64,000 nucleotides of DNA from Pseudomonas matsuisoli (GTDB lineage Bacteria > Pseudomonadota > Gammaproteobacteria > Pseudomonadales > Pseudomonadaceae), in contig NZ_BMPO01000004.1 of assembly GCF_014647635.1 (NCBI RefSeq), positions 310,001 through 374,000 of the forward strand. The letters are read 5' to 3'. This document shows, piece by piece, positions 17,003-26,575 of this stretch; positions within the stretch are counted from its first letter, which is position 1, and every line of letters starts with the position of its first letter. The translations under genes were made by a program, and so were the position numbers. Below the pieces are notes generated by a model that saw nothing but the letters and a program-made list of their open reading frames with translations, was not told the origin of the DNA and searched no databases.

Positions 17003-18319
17003 ATGAAAACCCCGCTCTGGTTCCCGCAAAGCTTCTTCGCCAGGACTCTTTGGCTAGTCTTGGTCGTCGTGCTGTTCTCCAAGGCATTGACGCTGGTCTA
17101 CCTCATGGCCAACGAAGACATGATCGTCGACCGCCAGTACAGCCATGGTGCAGCGTTGACCCTGCGCGCCTATTGGGCCGCCGATCCGGAAGACCGTCCA
17201 CGAATCGCGAAGGCGGCTGGCCTAAAAGTCGAGCCGCGTGAAGCCGTTCCGCCGGGTGAGTACCACTGGCCGTACAGCCCTATCTTCGAAAGCCAGATGC
17301 AGGATGAATTGGGTGCGGACACCGAGGTGCGTTACCGCATCCAAAGCCCGCCAAGTCTGTGGATCCATGCGCCGAGCTTAGGGCCGGACTGGATCAAAGT
17401 ACCCATGTACCCCCATCCACTACGCGGGCAACGCATCTGGAGCGTATTGGGTTGGTTCTTTGGTATTGGCTTTCTGTCCACCGCTGCCGCCTGGATTTTC
17501 GTCCGCCAACTCAATGCCCCTCACAAGCGACTGGTGGAGGCCGCTCGCCAATTCGGTCGTGGCCGAAAGGTGCGGTTGGAAGTCGGCGATACACCGAGCG
17601 AGATGGGCGATCTGTACCGCGCGTTCAACCAAATGGCGGAAGACATCGAGCAGGCTGCCCAGGAGCGTGAACTCATGCTGGCCGGCGTCTCGCATGATCT
17701 GCGCACGCCGCTAACGCGGCTACGCCTGTCGCTGGAGTTGATGAGCCAGGACGCCGAGCTGACCGAAGACATGGTCCGCGACATCGAGGACATGGATCAA
17801 ATCCTCGGCCAATTCCTTGCGTTCGTTCGTGACGGGCGCGACGAGCCGGTGGAGATTGGTGATCTTGGCTCCCTGATCAACGAAGTCGCAGCGCCTTACA
17901 ACAACACCGAACCCCGTGTCAGGCTGTTCCTCGAACCGCTACCGGATTTCCCCCTGCGGCGGGTATCGATGAAGCGCCTGCTGGTCAACCTCATCGAGAA
18001 CGCACTCAACCATGGCGGCGCCAATGGGGTCGAGGTTGCGGCCTTCGTGTCTGGCGATTCCAGCGCGCCCTATATCGTGCTCAGCGTGCTCGACCGGGGC
18101 GCAGGCATCGAGCCTGGTGAACTGGAAAGCATCTTCAATCCCTTCACCCGTGGTGATCGCGCGCGCAGCACCAAGGGCACTGGCTTGGGCCTCGCTATCG
18201 TCAAGCGCATCGCCGCGCTACATGGCGGCAGCGTCGAGTTGCGCAACCGCTCCGGCGGCGGGCTCGAAGCACGGGTTTTGTTGCCTGTGGGATTGATGCT
18301 GCCGCGCGGCGCGGCATGA
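17003..18319 (+). CDS. envZ: Sensor histidine kinase EnvZ (AmgS in Pseudomonas)
   Basis: A 438-residue membrane kinase that phosphorylates the OmpR/AmgR regulator encoded just upstream. Membrane segments are near residues 13-35 and 147-168, with a periplasmic sensor region of about 110 residues between them. Next come a HAMP linker, the dimerisation and phosphotransfer helix with H231 in AGVSHDLRTPLTR, the N box NLIENALNHGG, and the G boxes DRGAGIEPG and GTGLGLAIV of the HATPase domain. The gap after ompR carries a hairpin pair that may set relative expression. Confidence 0.95.
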   Translation: MKTPLWFPQSFFARTLWLVLVVVLFSKALTLVYLMANEDMIVDRQYSHGAALTLRAYWAADPEDRPRIAKAAGLKVEPREAVPPGEYHWPYSPIFESQMQDELGADTEVRYRIQSPPSLWIHAPSLGPDWIKVPMYPHPLRGQRIWSVLGWFFGIGFLSTAAAWIFVRQLNAPHKRLVEAARQFGRGRKVRLEVGDTPSEMGDLYRAFNQMAEDIEQAAQERELMLAGVSHDLRTPLTRLRLSLELMSQDAELTEDMVRDIEDMDQILGQFLAFVRDGRDEPVEIGDLGSLINEVAAPYNNTEPRVRLFLEPLPDFPLRRVSMKRLLVNLIENALNHGGANGVEVAAFVSGDSSAPYIVLSVLDRGAGIEPGELESIFNPFTRGDRARSTKGTGLGLAIVKRIAALHGGSVELRNRSGGGLEARVLLPVGLMLPRGAA

Positions 18320-18468
18320 TGGGCCGCTTCGGTTAAGACGTCATAGCATTTACTCGGCAATTGGCTAACCTCTATTGCGGTCCTATCTATCGTGAGCGCC
18401 TCGCAACAGCGTTCTGAAAGGTTCGGCTCATCGCATCAAATGCACCTGAAGCAGGAGAAATCGCCCAT

Positions 18469-19197
18469 ATGACCACCTTGTTGTTTTATCGGGATATCAA
18501 GGCGCTGAACCGTGAGGAACACAAAGCGCTGAGGCTTCAGCCCGTCGAGAACAGTGCCTTCGCCGCTGGCATGCACCTAGTGCCGCTGGCGGGGCTCGAA
18601 TTCTTCCAGGCGGTCCGGCACTACCCGATCGTGTTCATCGGCGAAAAAGAGAAGCCAACCCCCATCGCGCTGCTTGGATTGGAGAAGGGGCACAACGGTT
18701 ACCTCGATCGTGCCAAGCAGTGGCAGACCAACACGTATATTCCGGCTTTCGTGCGGCGCTACCCGTTCGTGCTGGCGGCGGATGGTGAGAGCAACTTCAC
18801 GGTGTGTTTCGATGCAGCCTATGAGGGTTGGGGCAACGAAGGGCGCGCGCTCTTTGAAGAGGATGGCCGAAATACGCCTTTTCTCGATGAGATGATCGGC
18901 TTCCTACAGAACTTCACCAAGGAAATGGAGCGAACTCAGCACTTCGCGAGCAAGCTCGTAGAGCTGAATCTGCTAGAAAGTCGCTCGCTCAAACTGACTC
19001 ACCGAGGCGGCGCGCAATTCACGCTGAACGACTTCCAGGCGGTGAACGAGGAGCGCTTCTTGGCGTTGCCGGATGAGCAGGTGCTCGAACTGAATCGGCT
19101 CGGCTTCCTGGGCTGGATCTATGCGCACCTGATGTCGCTGGGCAATGCGAATCACCTGTTCGAGCATTACTTGGCGTCGAAAGAGCGGCAGGGATAG
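18469..19197 (+). CDS. SapC family protein
   Basis: A 242-residue soluble protein of the SapC family (named after a Campylobacter S-layer locus; biochemical role not established). The FAAGMHLVPLAGLEFFQAVRHYPIVF stretch (about 32-57, here described rather than assigned a function) and the PFVLA and FTVCFD segments are family-typical. No signal peptide or membrane segment is visible. A clear AGGAG ribosome site lies upstream. It is convergent with ldcA across a perfect REP-like inverted repeat. Context gives no hint of its role. Confidence 0.8.
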   Translation: MTTLLFYRDIKALNREEHKALRLQPVENSAFAAGMHLVPLAGLEFFQAVRHYPIVFIGEKEKPTPIALLGLEKGHNGYLDRAKQWQTNTYIPAFVRRYPFVLAADGESNFTVCFDAAYEGWGNEGRALFEEDGRNTPFLDEMIGFLQNFTKEMERTQHFASKLVELNLLESRSLKLTHRGGAQFTLNDFQAVNEERFLALPDEQVLELNRLGFLGWIYAHLMSLGNANHLFEHYLASKERQG

Positions 19198-19243
19198 GTT
19201 GATCACCAGCTAATGCTTGCTGGCTGGGCAAACACGCGCGGCT

Positions 19244-19315
19244 TGTAGGGGCGGCTTTAGCCGCGAATGCGCTGTGAAGGCCAGCACCGTCATCGCGGCT
19301 AAAGCCGCCCCTACA
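19244..19315. repeat. Perfect 23-bp inverted repeat (TGTAGGGGCGGCTTTAGCC type)
   Basis: A 23-base arm at 19244-19266 is the exact reverse complement of 19293-19315, with a 26-base spacer. It lies between the convergent SapC-like gene and ldcA, so it is both a REPIN-like element and a plausible bidirectional terminator. Related ends (TGTAGG...CCTACA) occur throughout the window. Confidence 0.85.
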
Positions 19316-19406
19316 GAGAGTGTGGTTGTTGCGCGACAGGGCAATGTTGTAAGCGGGTGACAAAAACATGAACCGCCGAGATCGAATGCGGCGTTACCAA
19401 AGTCTC

Positions 19407-20309
19407 TTACCAAGCCAGCCGCCCGCCGCTCAATTCGGCGCGCTTGCCATACGGCCAGGCGTGGTTCTCACTGCCGTGGCCAACTGGGAGCCCGCCGTAC
19501 AGTGGAATGCCGAATGGCGCCAGGTGCTCGGCGAAGATCTCCTCCAGACTGTGGGTCACGTTCTTCCGCGGGCATTCGGTGAAATGACCCAAACACACGG
19601 CCTTCACGCGTGCAGTGTTCAACCCGCGCAGCAGCTGGTAAAGGCTACGTTCCAGACGGTAGTAGGATTCGCCGACATCTTCCAGCAGCAAGATCGCCTC
19701 GTCGGGCACGTATAACCCGTCTTCGGATCCCGCCGCGCTGGCCAAGGCGGTAAGGTTGCCGCCGATGAGTTCACCGCTGACGCCCGCGCTTGGGCCAGCA
19801 ATGTGTGTCAGGTCGAAATGCCCGTGGCCTGAATCGAGCAGCTGCGCCAATGAGTCCAGCGAAGCCTCGCGCTCGGCGCATTCGCGGTCATCGTCCGGTA
19901 TGGCATGGCCCAATGCGCCCGCTTGCGGTCCATGGATCGCGGGCAATCCGTGACGGTGAAACGCGCTCAGCAGGACGGAAATGTCGGAAAAGCCAACGAG
20001 CGGTCGTGGCGACGCACGTTTCAGCAATGCCCAGTCGATACCGGGGAGCAGCTGTGCACATCCATACCCGCCGCGTAAGCACCAGACCATCGATACATCA
20101 GGCGCCTCGAATGCTGCATGCAGGTCTGCCAGGCGTTGTTCGACCGTGCCAGCCAAGTAACGATGGCGAGCCGTAGCGTAGGTGCCGAGTTGGTAGTCGA
20201 TACCGAGCGCATCGAGCTTGCGCAACGTGGCTTCGAGCTGCGCCTCCGCGATCGCGGACGCTGGCGCGATCAATGCAACTTTGCCTGGTAAGTGGAAGCC
20301 GTCGTGCAT
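19407..20309 (-). CDS. ldcA: Muramoyltetrapeptide (LD-) carboxypeptidase LdcA
   Basis: A 300-residue S66-family serine peptidase that removes the terminal D-Ala from cytoplasmic murein tetrapeptides during cell-wall recycling. Visible are the substrate-channel start KVALIAPAS, the segment VWCLRGGYGCAQLLPGIDW, LVGFSDISVL with the nucleophile region (in the family the Ser lies in GxSD), and AIHGPQAG. The P. aeruginosa homologue is LdcA (next to rimK). The ATG overlaps the rimK stop by one base (TGATG), so it is translationally coupled to rimK. Confidence 0.9.
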   Translation of the reverse strand: MHDGFHLPGKVALIAPASAIAEAQLEATLRKLDALGIDYQLGTYATARHRYLAGTVEQRLADLHAAFEAPDVSMVWCLRGGYGCAQLLPGIDWALLKRASPRPLVGFSDISVLLSAFHRHGLPAIHGPQAGALGHAIPDDDRECAEREASLDSLAQLLDSGHGHFDLTHIAGPSAGVSGELIGGNLTALASAAGSEDGLYVPDEAILLLEDVGESYYRLERSLYQLLRGLNTARVKAVCLGHFTECPRKNVTHSLEEIFAEHLAPFGIPLYGGLPVGHGSENHAWPYGKRAELSGGRLAW

Positions 20310-21214
20310 CAGCCTTTGCCTCGGGTGCGCGTCAGCCCGTGTTCGGCGTTCTTTTCCAGGTATTCGATGATCATGCCGGCAACATCCTTACCGGTCGTGG
20401 TCTCGATGCCTTCCAGGCCAGGCGACGAATTGACCTCCATCACCAAGGGTCCGTGGTTGGAACGCAGGATATCCACCCCGGCCACGTTCAACCCCATGAC
20501 TTTGGCGGCCCGGATAGCGGTCGAGCGTTCCTCGGGGGTGATCTTGATCAGGCTTGCGGTACCGCCTCGATGCAGATTCGAGCGGAATTCACCGGGCGGC
20601 GCTTGGCGTTTCATGGCCGCAATGACCTTGTCGCCGACGACGAAACAGCGAATGTCGGCGCCGCCGGCCTCGCGAATGTATTCCTGCACCATGATGTTCT
20701 GCTTGAGTCCCATAAAGGCTTCGAGCACGGATTCCGCCGCCTTCTCGGTCTCGCACATGACGACACCGATCCCCTGGGTGCCTTCCAGCAGCTTGATCAC
20801 CAACGGGGCGCCACCGACCATCTGGATCAAGTCAGGCACGTCATCCGGAGAGTGCGCGAAACCAGTCACTGGCAGCCCGAGGCCCTTGCGGGAGAGCAGC
20901 TGCAGTGAACGCAACTTGTCACGCGAGCGACTGATTGCCACGGATTCATTCAGCGGAAACGTACCCATCATCTCGAATTGCCGCAGCACTGCGCAGCCAT
21001 AGAAGGTGACCGAGGCGCCGATGCGCGGGATCACCGCATCGAAGCCTTCCAACGGCTGGCCGCGGTAGTGAATCTGCGGCTTATGGCTGGCGATATTCAT
21101 GTACGCACGCAAGGTGTCGATCACGCGCACTTCATGGCCGCGTTGTTGCGCCGCTTCGATCAGCCGGCGAGTGGAATACAAACGCGGATTGCGCGACAGG
21201 ATGGCGATCTTCAT
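20309..21214 (-). CDS. rimK: Ribosomal protein S6 glutamate ligase RimK
   Basis: A 301-residue ATP-grasp ligase that adds glutamates to the C-terminus of ribosomal protein S6. In Pseudomonas it influences translation and is controlled by RimA/RimB and cyclic-di-GMP. Seen are the N-terminal pre-ATP-grasp domain ([18 protein letters not shown]), the ATP-grasp core with [13 protein letters not shown], then [14 protein letters not shown] with metal-binding Glu/Asn near residue 265. It overlaps the upstream rimB-like gene by four bases and the downstream ldcA by one. Confidence 0.95.
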   Translation of the reverse strand: MKIAILSRNPRLYSTRRLIEAAQQRGHEVRVIDTLRAYMNIASHKPQIHYRGQPLEGFDAVIPRIGASVTFYGCAVLRQFEMMGTFPLNESVAISRSRDKLRSLQLLSRKGLGLPVTGFAHSPDDVPDLIQMVGGAPLVIKLLEGTQGIGVVMCETEKAAESVLEAFMGLKQNIMVQEYIREAGGADIRCFVVGDKVIAAMKRQAPPGEFRSNLHRGGTASLIKITPEERSTAIRAAKVMGLNVAGVDILRSNHGPLVMEVNSSPGLEGIETTTGKDVAGMIIEYLEKNAEHGLTRTRGKG

Positions 21215-21678
21215 TGGGCACCGGAGGGTGAGGAAAGCTGAGGTTTGTCTTGGACGTACTTCAACGCGGGATTGACGACGAGCGCGGCCGCGACCAAAGC
21301 CTTGGCGCCCAGCAATACACGGTATTGCATGGTCTTGCGGCTCGCTAAAGTGAACTCCACCGGCCAGCTTCGATCACCTAAGGTGAGAAGGGTTCGGATG
21401 ACGTGACGCGTCTGTGCGTGGCCGTTGGAGCTCTTGATGATCTTCACCGCGACAAGCTCCGCTTCGCAGCGATGACGGCGCTGCACCTGCGTGCCAATGT
21501 AGGCCGTGAAGCGTACCCACGGGGTGCCATCGCGTTCGAATTCCTGAACATCGCTGGCATGCAGCGCAGAAGTGCTGGCGCCTGTATCAATTTTCGCGCG
21601 TAGGCCGACCAGGCCGAGCTCAGGCAGGTTGATCCATTCGCGCAGGCCGACGACGGAGAGATGGTCGAAAGTCTTCAA
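21211..21678 (-). CDS. rimB: RimB-like ATP-dependent zinc protease family protein
   Basis: A 155-residue protein of the family annotated as putative ATP-dependent zinc protease. Its [13 protein letters not shown] segment (about residues 29-41) carries the DTG triad of retropepsin-like aspartic proteases, followed by a beta-rich fold. RimB is the family member encoded with rimK in Pseudomonas and modulates RimK. Here the start is a TTG at 21678 with GGAA eight bases upstream, and the stop overlaps the rimK start (ATGA). No rimA gene is seen between or beside them. Confidence 0.82.
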   Translation of the reverse strand: MKTFDHLSVVGLREWINLPELGLVGLRAKIDTGASTSALHASDVQEFERDGTPWVRFTAYIGTQVQRRHRCEAELVAVKIIKSSNGHAQTRHVIRTLLTLGDRSWPVEFTLASRKTMQYRVLLGAKALVAAALVVNPALKYVQDKPQLSSPSGAQ

Positions 21679-21915
21679 ATCGGGATTCCAGCAGGGCTTG
21701 ACGGCATTCTAGTGGCCTGTCTGGTTGGGTTGCGAGTACGGTCGTGCCGAAAAGGGCGGTGAACCTGTGTCGCGCAGTGAATCGGTTTTCCCTACAGCGT
21801 TCGCCAGCCGGGAATTTGCGCGGGCATACGAGCTAAGACCGCTGCGATGAGCGTACGTTTGCGGCCATCGCTGTTTCATGGTGCGATGAGCACCTGTCCA
21901 CCAATGAGATGCTGC

Positions 21916-22332
21916 ATGAGCGAAAAGAGCGACAACAGGGTTCGCCTCGATAAGTGGCTGTGGGCGGCGCGTTTTTACAAGACGCGTGCTATTGCCAAGG
22001 AGGCGATCGAAGGCGGCAAGGTGCATTGCGCCGGCGAGCGCTGCAAGCCTAGCAAGGAACCCAAGGTGGGTGAAAAGCTGACGCTGCGGACCGGGTTCGA
22101 CGAGCGAACGGTGGTGGTTCGCGCGCTGTCGGCGGTACGCCGGGGAGCGCCCGAGGCGCAGACGTTGTATGAGGAAACGCCGGAAAGCGTGCAGCAGCGT
22201 GAGAAAGCCGCCGCGATGCGCAAAGCCGGTGCGTTGGGCGTGCAGACCGAAGGTCGCCCTACTAAGAAGCAGCGTCGGCAGCTCTACTACCTACGGGGCG
22301 GAACCGGTGAATGGCACGACGACGAGGGGTAG
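21916..22332 (+). CDS. hslR: Ribosome-associated heat shock protein Hsp15 (HslR)
   Basis: A 138-residue S4-domain RNA-binding protein that rescues 50S subunits carrying nascent chains after heat shock. VRLDKWLWAARFYKTRAIA (about residues 9-27) is the S4 alpha-L RNA-binding motif. The C-terminus is basic (TKKQRRQLYYL), as in E. coli Hsp15 (133 residues). The ATG at 21916 is chosen because it begins at the family N-terminus; earlier in-frame ATGs at 21847 and 21886 would add residues unlike Hsp15. It is divergent from rimB and upstream of hslO, another redox/heat chaperone. Confidence 0.9.
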   Translation: MSEKSDNRVRLDKWLWAARFYKTRAIAKEAIEGGKVHCAGERCKPSKEPKVGEKLTLRTGFDERTVVVRALSAVRRGAPEAQTLYEETPESVQQREKAAAMRKAGALGVQTEGRPTKKQRRQLYYLRGGTGEWHDDEG

Positions 22333-22371
22333 GGCACCACCCGTCGTCAGCTCGGTATCAGGCTGCCTTGT

Positions 22372-23163
22372 TTACCGCTGAAACACCGCGATACGGCGTA
22401 CGCCCGGTATGTGTAGAGCTACGGCGATGAACGGCCGTGCCAGCCATTCCAGCAGCATCGCGACGCCTGCCGCAAGGGGCGTGCAATAGCCCCACGCCAA
22501 GCCCAAAAGGGCGATTGCCATGCCGCTGGCAAAGTCATCACTGAACCAGTGAGCGCCGGCCACGAGACGTGGTAAGCATAGGAAGAGGGCTAGCGCCAGT
22601 ATGGCGACGCGCCGGCGTCCCTCGCAGAACATCATCATGAACAATCCCCAGGCCAGCAGCACCGTGGCGTGGTCGCCGGGAAAGCTCTTGCTCGATCGAT
22701 CCTTCACTTCGCCGATACGCTCGAGCATGGGAAATTGATCGCTAAGGTGGACAGTGCTGGCGATCTGCATCGATGGGCTTGCATGTTGCCAACCCAAGTG
22801 TTCGCCAACCTTCGTCACGATGATCCGGATCACGAGGACCGTCAGTAGCACGCCCAGAAACGTGAACAAGGCGTGGCGCACGCCAGCCCTTGGGAAGATC
22901 CAATCCTCGCGGATCAATAGGCATAGCATCATGCCGCCGACGAGCACGTCAAAAACGCGGGTACTGGCCAATGCCCAGAACAGATCCCAGGCGCGAACCT
23001 GACCCAGAGAACCATTGAGCAGATGAAACGCCTCGACGTCGAGTAGGTTCCATAGCCCATTCGATGGCGACCAGAGCCAACTGCCGAGTAGGGCCAATGC
23101 CAAGAGGTGAAGAAGAAACCATGAAGCAGGGCGCCAGCGCGCCTCGGGAGTCTGGAGCAGCAT
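22372..23163 (-). CDS. PAP2-family membrane phosphatase
   Basis: A 263-residue inner-membrane phosphatase with about six membrane segments. The three PAP2 active-site motifs are visible as KDRSSKSFPGDHAT (catalytic His in SGDH-like SFPGDH) and GAHWFSDDFASG (second His and Asp). Family members remove phosphate from undecaprenyl pyrophosphate, phosphatidylglycerol phosphate or lipid A; the substrate here is not certain. The ATG at 23163 is preferred to a TTG two codons upstream. It lies between hslR (convergent) and hslO (divergent). Confidence 0.85.
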   Translation of the reverse strand: MLLQTPEARWRPASWFLLHLLALALLGSWLWSPSNGLWNLLDVEAFHLLNGSLGQVRAWDLFWALASTRVFDVLVGGMMLCLLIREDWIFPRAGVRHALFTFLGVLLTVLVIRIIVTKVGEHLGWQHASPSMQIASTVHLSDQFPMLERIGEVKDRSSKSFPGDHATVLLAWGLFMMMFCEGRRRVAILALALFLCLPRLVAGAHWFSDDFASGMAIALLGLAWGYCTPLAAGVAMLLEWLARPFIAVALHIPGVRRIAVFQR

Positions 23164-23300
23164 AGCCAACCGGTCGATGTGATGAGGCTCGCCATCATAG
23201 GTATTGGCGCCCGCACCCGAGGCGGAAGCGTCCGCTCATTCAGGCCCAGTTCAGATTGAGCCGACCGAAGTGTCGGCAGCGTGCGTAAGACGCTCGGCGC

Positions 23301-23329
23301 TTGGTTGGCCGGTCCTTTATGCCTAAAAT
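23301..23329 (+). promoter_or_regulatory. Candidate sigma-70-type promoter of hslO
   Basis: TTGGTT (23301-23306) and TAAAAT (23324-23329) with 17 bases between, 33 bases before the hslO ATG. Good spacing and -10 match, weaker -35. Confidence 0.45.
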
Positions 23330-23361
23330 CGGCCGTTTTCCAGTAAGCCTGCGAGCCCGGT

Positions 23362-24249
23362 ATGTCCGATTTAACCCAACGATTTCTGTTCGACGACACC
23401 GATGTCCGCGGTGAGCTCGCCGGCCTCGATGATAGTTATCAGCATGTCCTCGCCAAACACCCCTATCCGGAGCCGGTGGCACAGCTGCTTGGCGAACTGC
23501 TGGCAGCGGCATCTTTACTGCTTGGAACGTTGAAGTTCGAGGGTCTACTCGTGTTGCAGGCACGCTCGTCGGGGGCGGTGCCTTTGATCATGGTCGAGTG
23601 CTCCAGCGAGCGCGAAGTGCGCGGTATTGCCCGCTACCACGCCGAGCAGATTGCGCCGGGCGCCAATCTGCGCGACCTGATGCCTGAAGGCGTATTGACG
23701 CTGACCGTCGATCCGCGTGCTGGCCAACGCTATCAGGGGATCGTGCCACTCGAGGGGGTGGATCTGGCTGAATGCCTCACGGGTTACTTCGCTAATTCCG
23801 AGCAATTGCCGACCCGGTTCTGGTTGCGGGCAGATGGTCGACGAGCGCGTGGCTTGCTGTTGCAGGCGCTGCCGCCGGACCGGATCAAGGATCCGAAGGA
23901 GCGCGCCGCTCAGTGGGAGCATCTGAGTACCCTTGCCGATACGCTGACGAGCGAAGAATTGCTCGGGCTTGATAACGAAACGATCCTGCACCGCCTCTAC
24001 CACGAAGAGCCGGTACGAGTGTTCGAGCCTCAACACCTGCGCTTCCAGTGCAGCTGCTCGCGAGAGCGCTCAGCCAATGCGCTGGTCAGCCTCGGGCAGG
24101 CGGATGCGAACGCCCTAGTCGAAGAGCACGGCGGGAAGGTCACGATAGACTGCCAGTTCTGCAACGAACGCTACGAATTCGACGCCACGGATGTTGCTCA
24201 ATTGTTCGCCGGTGGGGGCAGCGAGGCCCCGTCCCAGACACGTCACTAA
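23362..24249 (+). CDS. hslO: Redox-regulated chaperone Hsp33 (HslO)
   Basis: A 295-residue cytoplasmic holdase activated by oxidation. The C-terminal zinc switch is present as CSC (about residues 230-232) and CQFC (about 264-267), the CxC...CxxC pattern that binds zinc in the reduced state. The N-terminal substrate-binding domain includes [21 protein letters not shown]. The gene sits beside hslR, as in many gammaproteobacteria, with a candidate promoter directly upstream, and is followed by pckA after 222 bases. Confidence 0.96.
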   Translation: MSDLTQRFLFDDTDVRGELAGLDDSYQHVLAKHPYPEPVAQLLGELLAAASLLLGTLKFEGLLVLQARSSGAVPLIMVECSSEREVRGIARYHAEQIAPGANLRDLMPEGVLTLTVDPRAGQRYQGIVPLEGVDLAECLTGYFANSEQLPTRFWLRADGRRARGLLLQALPPDRIKDPKERAAQWEHLSTLADTLTSEELLGLDNETILHRLYHEEPVRVFEPQHLRFQCSCSRERSANALVSLGQADANALVEEHGGKVTIDCQFCNERYEFDATDVAQLFAGGGSEAPSQTRH

Positions 24250-24379
24250 CATCTCTGAAGCGCGCTTGATAGCGCATTGCTACGAGTTGCTATCAATTTG
24301 CCGTGGTGTGCATCAAAAAGCGAAGCGGTGGCCGGAACCTTTGGTAAATCATAGGCTCCTACCCATCACGCCCGTTTCT

Positions 24380-24458
24380 GGCATAATCCAGCGCACTTTT
24401 GTGCTTGTAGCCATGTTTTCACTTGGCTACAGCTCGTTTGAAAATCGGCCGTTAGCCG
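24380..24458 (+). promoter_or_regulatory. pckA promoter and two-hairpin leader
   Basis: An extended -10 sequence TGGCATAAT (24379-24387) is followed by two hairpins before the pckA ATG at 24472. The first is TGTAGCCA / TGGCTACA (24406-24431, loop of 10). The second is ATCGGC / GCCGAT (24444-24460, loop CGTTA), just before the GGGGA ribosome site. The second could partly occlude translation initiation; no attenuator T-run is visible. Confidence 0.5.
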
Positions 24459-24471
24459 ATGGGGAACTCAC

Positions 24472-26007
24472 ATGACGCAAGCCACCGTGTACACCGACAT
24501 CAGCGCCGCCCAGCTCGCCGAAGAAGCGGTCCGCCGCGGCGAAGGCCGACTTGCCGCGACTGGCTCGTTGGTTGTCGAAACGGGCCACCGTACGGGCCGT
24601 TCGCCTGCTGACCGCTTCATCGTTGAAGAGCCGGGCAGCCAATCGCAGATCGCCTGGGGCGCCATCAACCGCCCCTTTCCAGCCGATAAGTTCGATGCCC
24701 TTTGGGAGCGCGTGAAAGCGTTCAACGAAGGCCAGGAACACTTCGTTTCGCACGTGCATGTAGGGTCTTCCGAGGACCACTACCTTGCCGTCAAGATGAC
24801 TACCGCCACTGCCTGGCAGAACCTGTTTGGCCGTTGCCTGTTCATCAATCCGGAAACCTACAACCCGCGTGCGAAGGAAGAGTGGCAGGTTCTCAACGTC
24901 GCTAACTTCGAATGCGTTCCCGAACGCGACGGTACCAACTCCGACGGCTGCGTCATCATCAATTTCGCCGCCAAGAAGGTTCTGATCGCAGGCATGCGTT
25001 ATGCCGGTGAAATGAAGAAGGCAATGTTCTCGGTACAGAACTACCTGCTGCCTGAAGCTGACGTACTGCCGATGCATTGCGCCGCCAACCTTGGCGACAA
25101 TGGCGATGTCACCCTGTTCTTCGGCCTGTCCGGCACTGGCAAGACCACGCTTTCGGCCGATCCGAGCCGCTACCTGATCGGCGACGACGAGCATGCCTGG
25201 GGCACCGGCGTCGTGTTCAACATGGAAGGCGGCTGCTACGCCAAGTGCATCGACCTGTCCGAGAAGAACGAACCAATCATCTGGAACGCCATCCGCTTCG
25301 GCGCTGTTCTGGAAAACGTTGTACTCGACGAGAACCGTGTTCCGAACTACGCCGACGACAGCCTGACCCAGAACAGCCGTGCGGCCTACCCGCTGGAGTT
25401 CGTCGAGAAGCGCTCCGAGAAGAACCTGGGTGGCGAACCGAATGCCGTCATCTTCCTGACTTGCGACCTGACCGGCGTTCTACCGCCCGTGTCGATCCTT
25501 AACAATGAGCAGGCTGCCTACCACTTCCTGTCTGGCTACACCGCCTTGGTGGGCTCGACCGAAATGGGTTCGGGCCCAGGCATCAAGTCCACGTTCTCCA
25601 CCTGCTTTGGTGCGCCATTCTTCGCGCGTCCTGCCGGCGTGTACGCTGAGCTGCTGATCAAGCGTATCCAGGCGTTCGGCTCGAAGGTTTATCTGGTCAA
25701 CACCGGCTGGACCGGCGGCGGTTACGGCGTCGGCAAGCGCTTCAGCATTCCCACGACACGTGGCGTGATTGCGGCAATCCAGAGCGGCGCGTTGGTTGGT
25801 GCCGAGACCGAGCACCTGCCGATCATCAACCTGGACGTGCCGAAGTCGGTACCCGGCGTCGATACCGAGCTGCTGAACCCGCGCAACACTTGGGCGGACA
25901 AAAACGCCTACGACGAAGCGGCTAAAGGTCTGGCCAAGCTGTTCATCAATAACTTCGAGAAGTTCGAAGTATCCGATGCGATCAAGGCTGCTGGTCCTCA
26001 GCTGTAA
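24472..26007 (+). CDS. pckA: Phosphoenolpyruvate carboxykinase (ATP)
   Basis: Converts oxaloacetate and ATP to phosphoenolpyruvate, CO2 and ADP, the entry step of gluconeogenesis. The 511 residues match the ATP-type enzyme. The kinase-1a P-loop [10 protein letters not shown] is at about 218-227, the substrate loop TGRSPADRF near 41-49, the metal-binding Asp in LIGDDEHAW, and [12 protein letters not shown] near 405. It is monocistronic, with a strong terminator (26025-26053) and a structured leader. Codon use shows a strong C/G bias as in highly expressed genes. Confidence 0.97.
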   Translation: MTQATVYTDISAAQLAEEAVRRGEGRLAATGSLVVETGHRTGRSPADRFIVEEPGSQSQIAWGAINRPFPADKFDALWERVKAFNEGQEHFVSHVHVGSSEDHYLAVKMTTATAWQNLFGRCLFINPETYNPRAKEEWQVLNVANFECVPERDGTNSDGCVIINFAAKKVLIAGMRYAGEMKKAMFSVQNYLLPEADVLPMHCAANLGDNGDVTLFFGLSGTGKTTLSADPSRYLIGDDEHAWGTGVVFNMEGGCYAKCIDLSEKNEPIIWNAIRFGAVLENVVLDENRVPNYADDSLTQNSRAAYPLEFVEKRSEKNLGGEPNAVIFLTCDLTGVLPPVSILNNEQAAYHFLSGYTALVGSTEMGSGPGIKSTFSTCFGAPFFARPAGVYAELLIKRIQAFGSKVYLVNTGWTGGGYGVGKRFSIPTTRGVIAAIQSGALVGAETEHLPIINLDVPKSVPGVDTELLNPRNTWADKNAYDEAAKGLAKLFINNFEKFEVSDAIKAAGPQL

Positions 26008-26024
26008 GTTATCGCTCGATCGAC

Positions 26025-26053
26025 AAGGCCGCCTTCGGGCGGCTTTGTTGTTT
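26025..26053 (+). terminator. Rho-independent terminator of pckA
   Basis: GCCGCC-TTCG-GGCGGC stem with a stable TTCG tetraloop (26028-26043), flanked by AAG / CTT and followed by TTTGTTGTTT. It starts 18 bases after the pckA stop. Confidence 0.9.
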
Positions 26054-26118
26054 CTGGGATGGTCATATCGAACTCCAAGCGATGCATGCGCTGCGGCTTT
26101 GCAGCCGACGCAGGCTCT

Positions 26119-26551
26119 TGTAGGAGCGGCCGGACTGCGATCTGTCGAGTTTCGTTCAGCTTGCCCGCGAAGGCGAGCACCGCTCGCGACGAAAGCAGCC
26201 TGCACCATCGTGTTGAAGCGACAATGCAAGAGCGATCGCCCACAAGTGGGCTCCTACAGTATCGAACCATCTGTTCCCCCTCTTCGTGACGCCGCGCCTT
26301 TGTAGGAGCCCACCGGGCTGCGCTCAGCTTGTGGGCGATCGCGTTATGTCAGGCCACACCGAGCAAGCGGCCGGCCCTAATCGCCAGCAAGCTGGCTCCT
26401 ACAGTCTTAAATAACCCATTACCCATCTGCATAACGCGGCGCGTTTGTAGGAGCCCACTTGTGGGCGATAGCGCCATGCCAGACGACACCGAGCAAACTG
26501 CCGGCCTCGATCGTCCACAAGCTAAGCGTAGCCCGGCGGGCGTCTACAAGA
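26119..26551. repeat. Cluster of TGTAGGAGC REP-like elements, partly tandemly duplicated
   Basis: Most of the 568-base gap 26008-26575. Elements are TGTAGGAGCGG (26119-26129), the inverse form 26231-26258, a full REPIN 26301-26403 (TGTAGGAGCC ... GGCTCCTACA), and a second diverged copy 26446-26551. The last two align over their whole length, including the non-palindromic spacer (both contain ACACCGAGCAA, at 26355 and 26485), so a unit of about 130-145 bases was duplicated in tandem. No gene or transposase is present. Confidence 0.8.
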
Positions 26552-26575
26552 GCAGGGGCATCCTCGCGGCATACG

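Noticed and set aside
16138-17082. 314-codon open frame antisense to ompR
   Set aside because: Overlaps a clear response regulator; the translation shows no domain.
23325-24453. Shared 13-mer AAAATCGGCCGTT upstream of both hslO and pckA
   Set aside because: Many 13-base matches are expected by chance in 64 kb, and the contexts differ (promoter versus hairpin).
26119-26551. CRISPR array after pckA
   Set aside because: Repeats are palindromic, of unequal spacing and in both orientations, with shared rather than unique spacers, and no cas genes are present.
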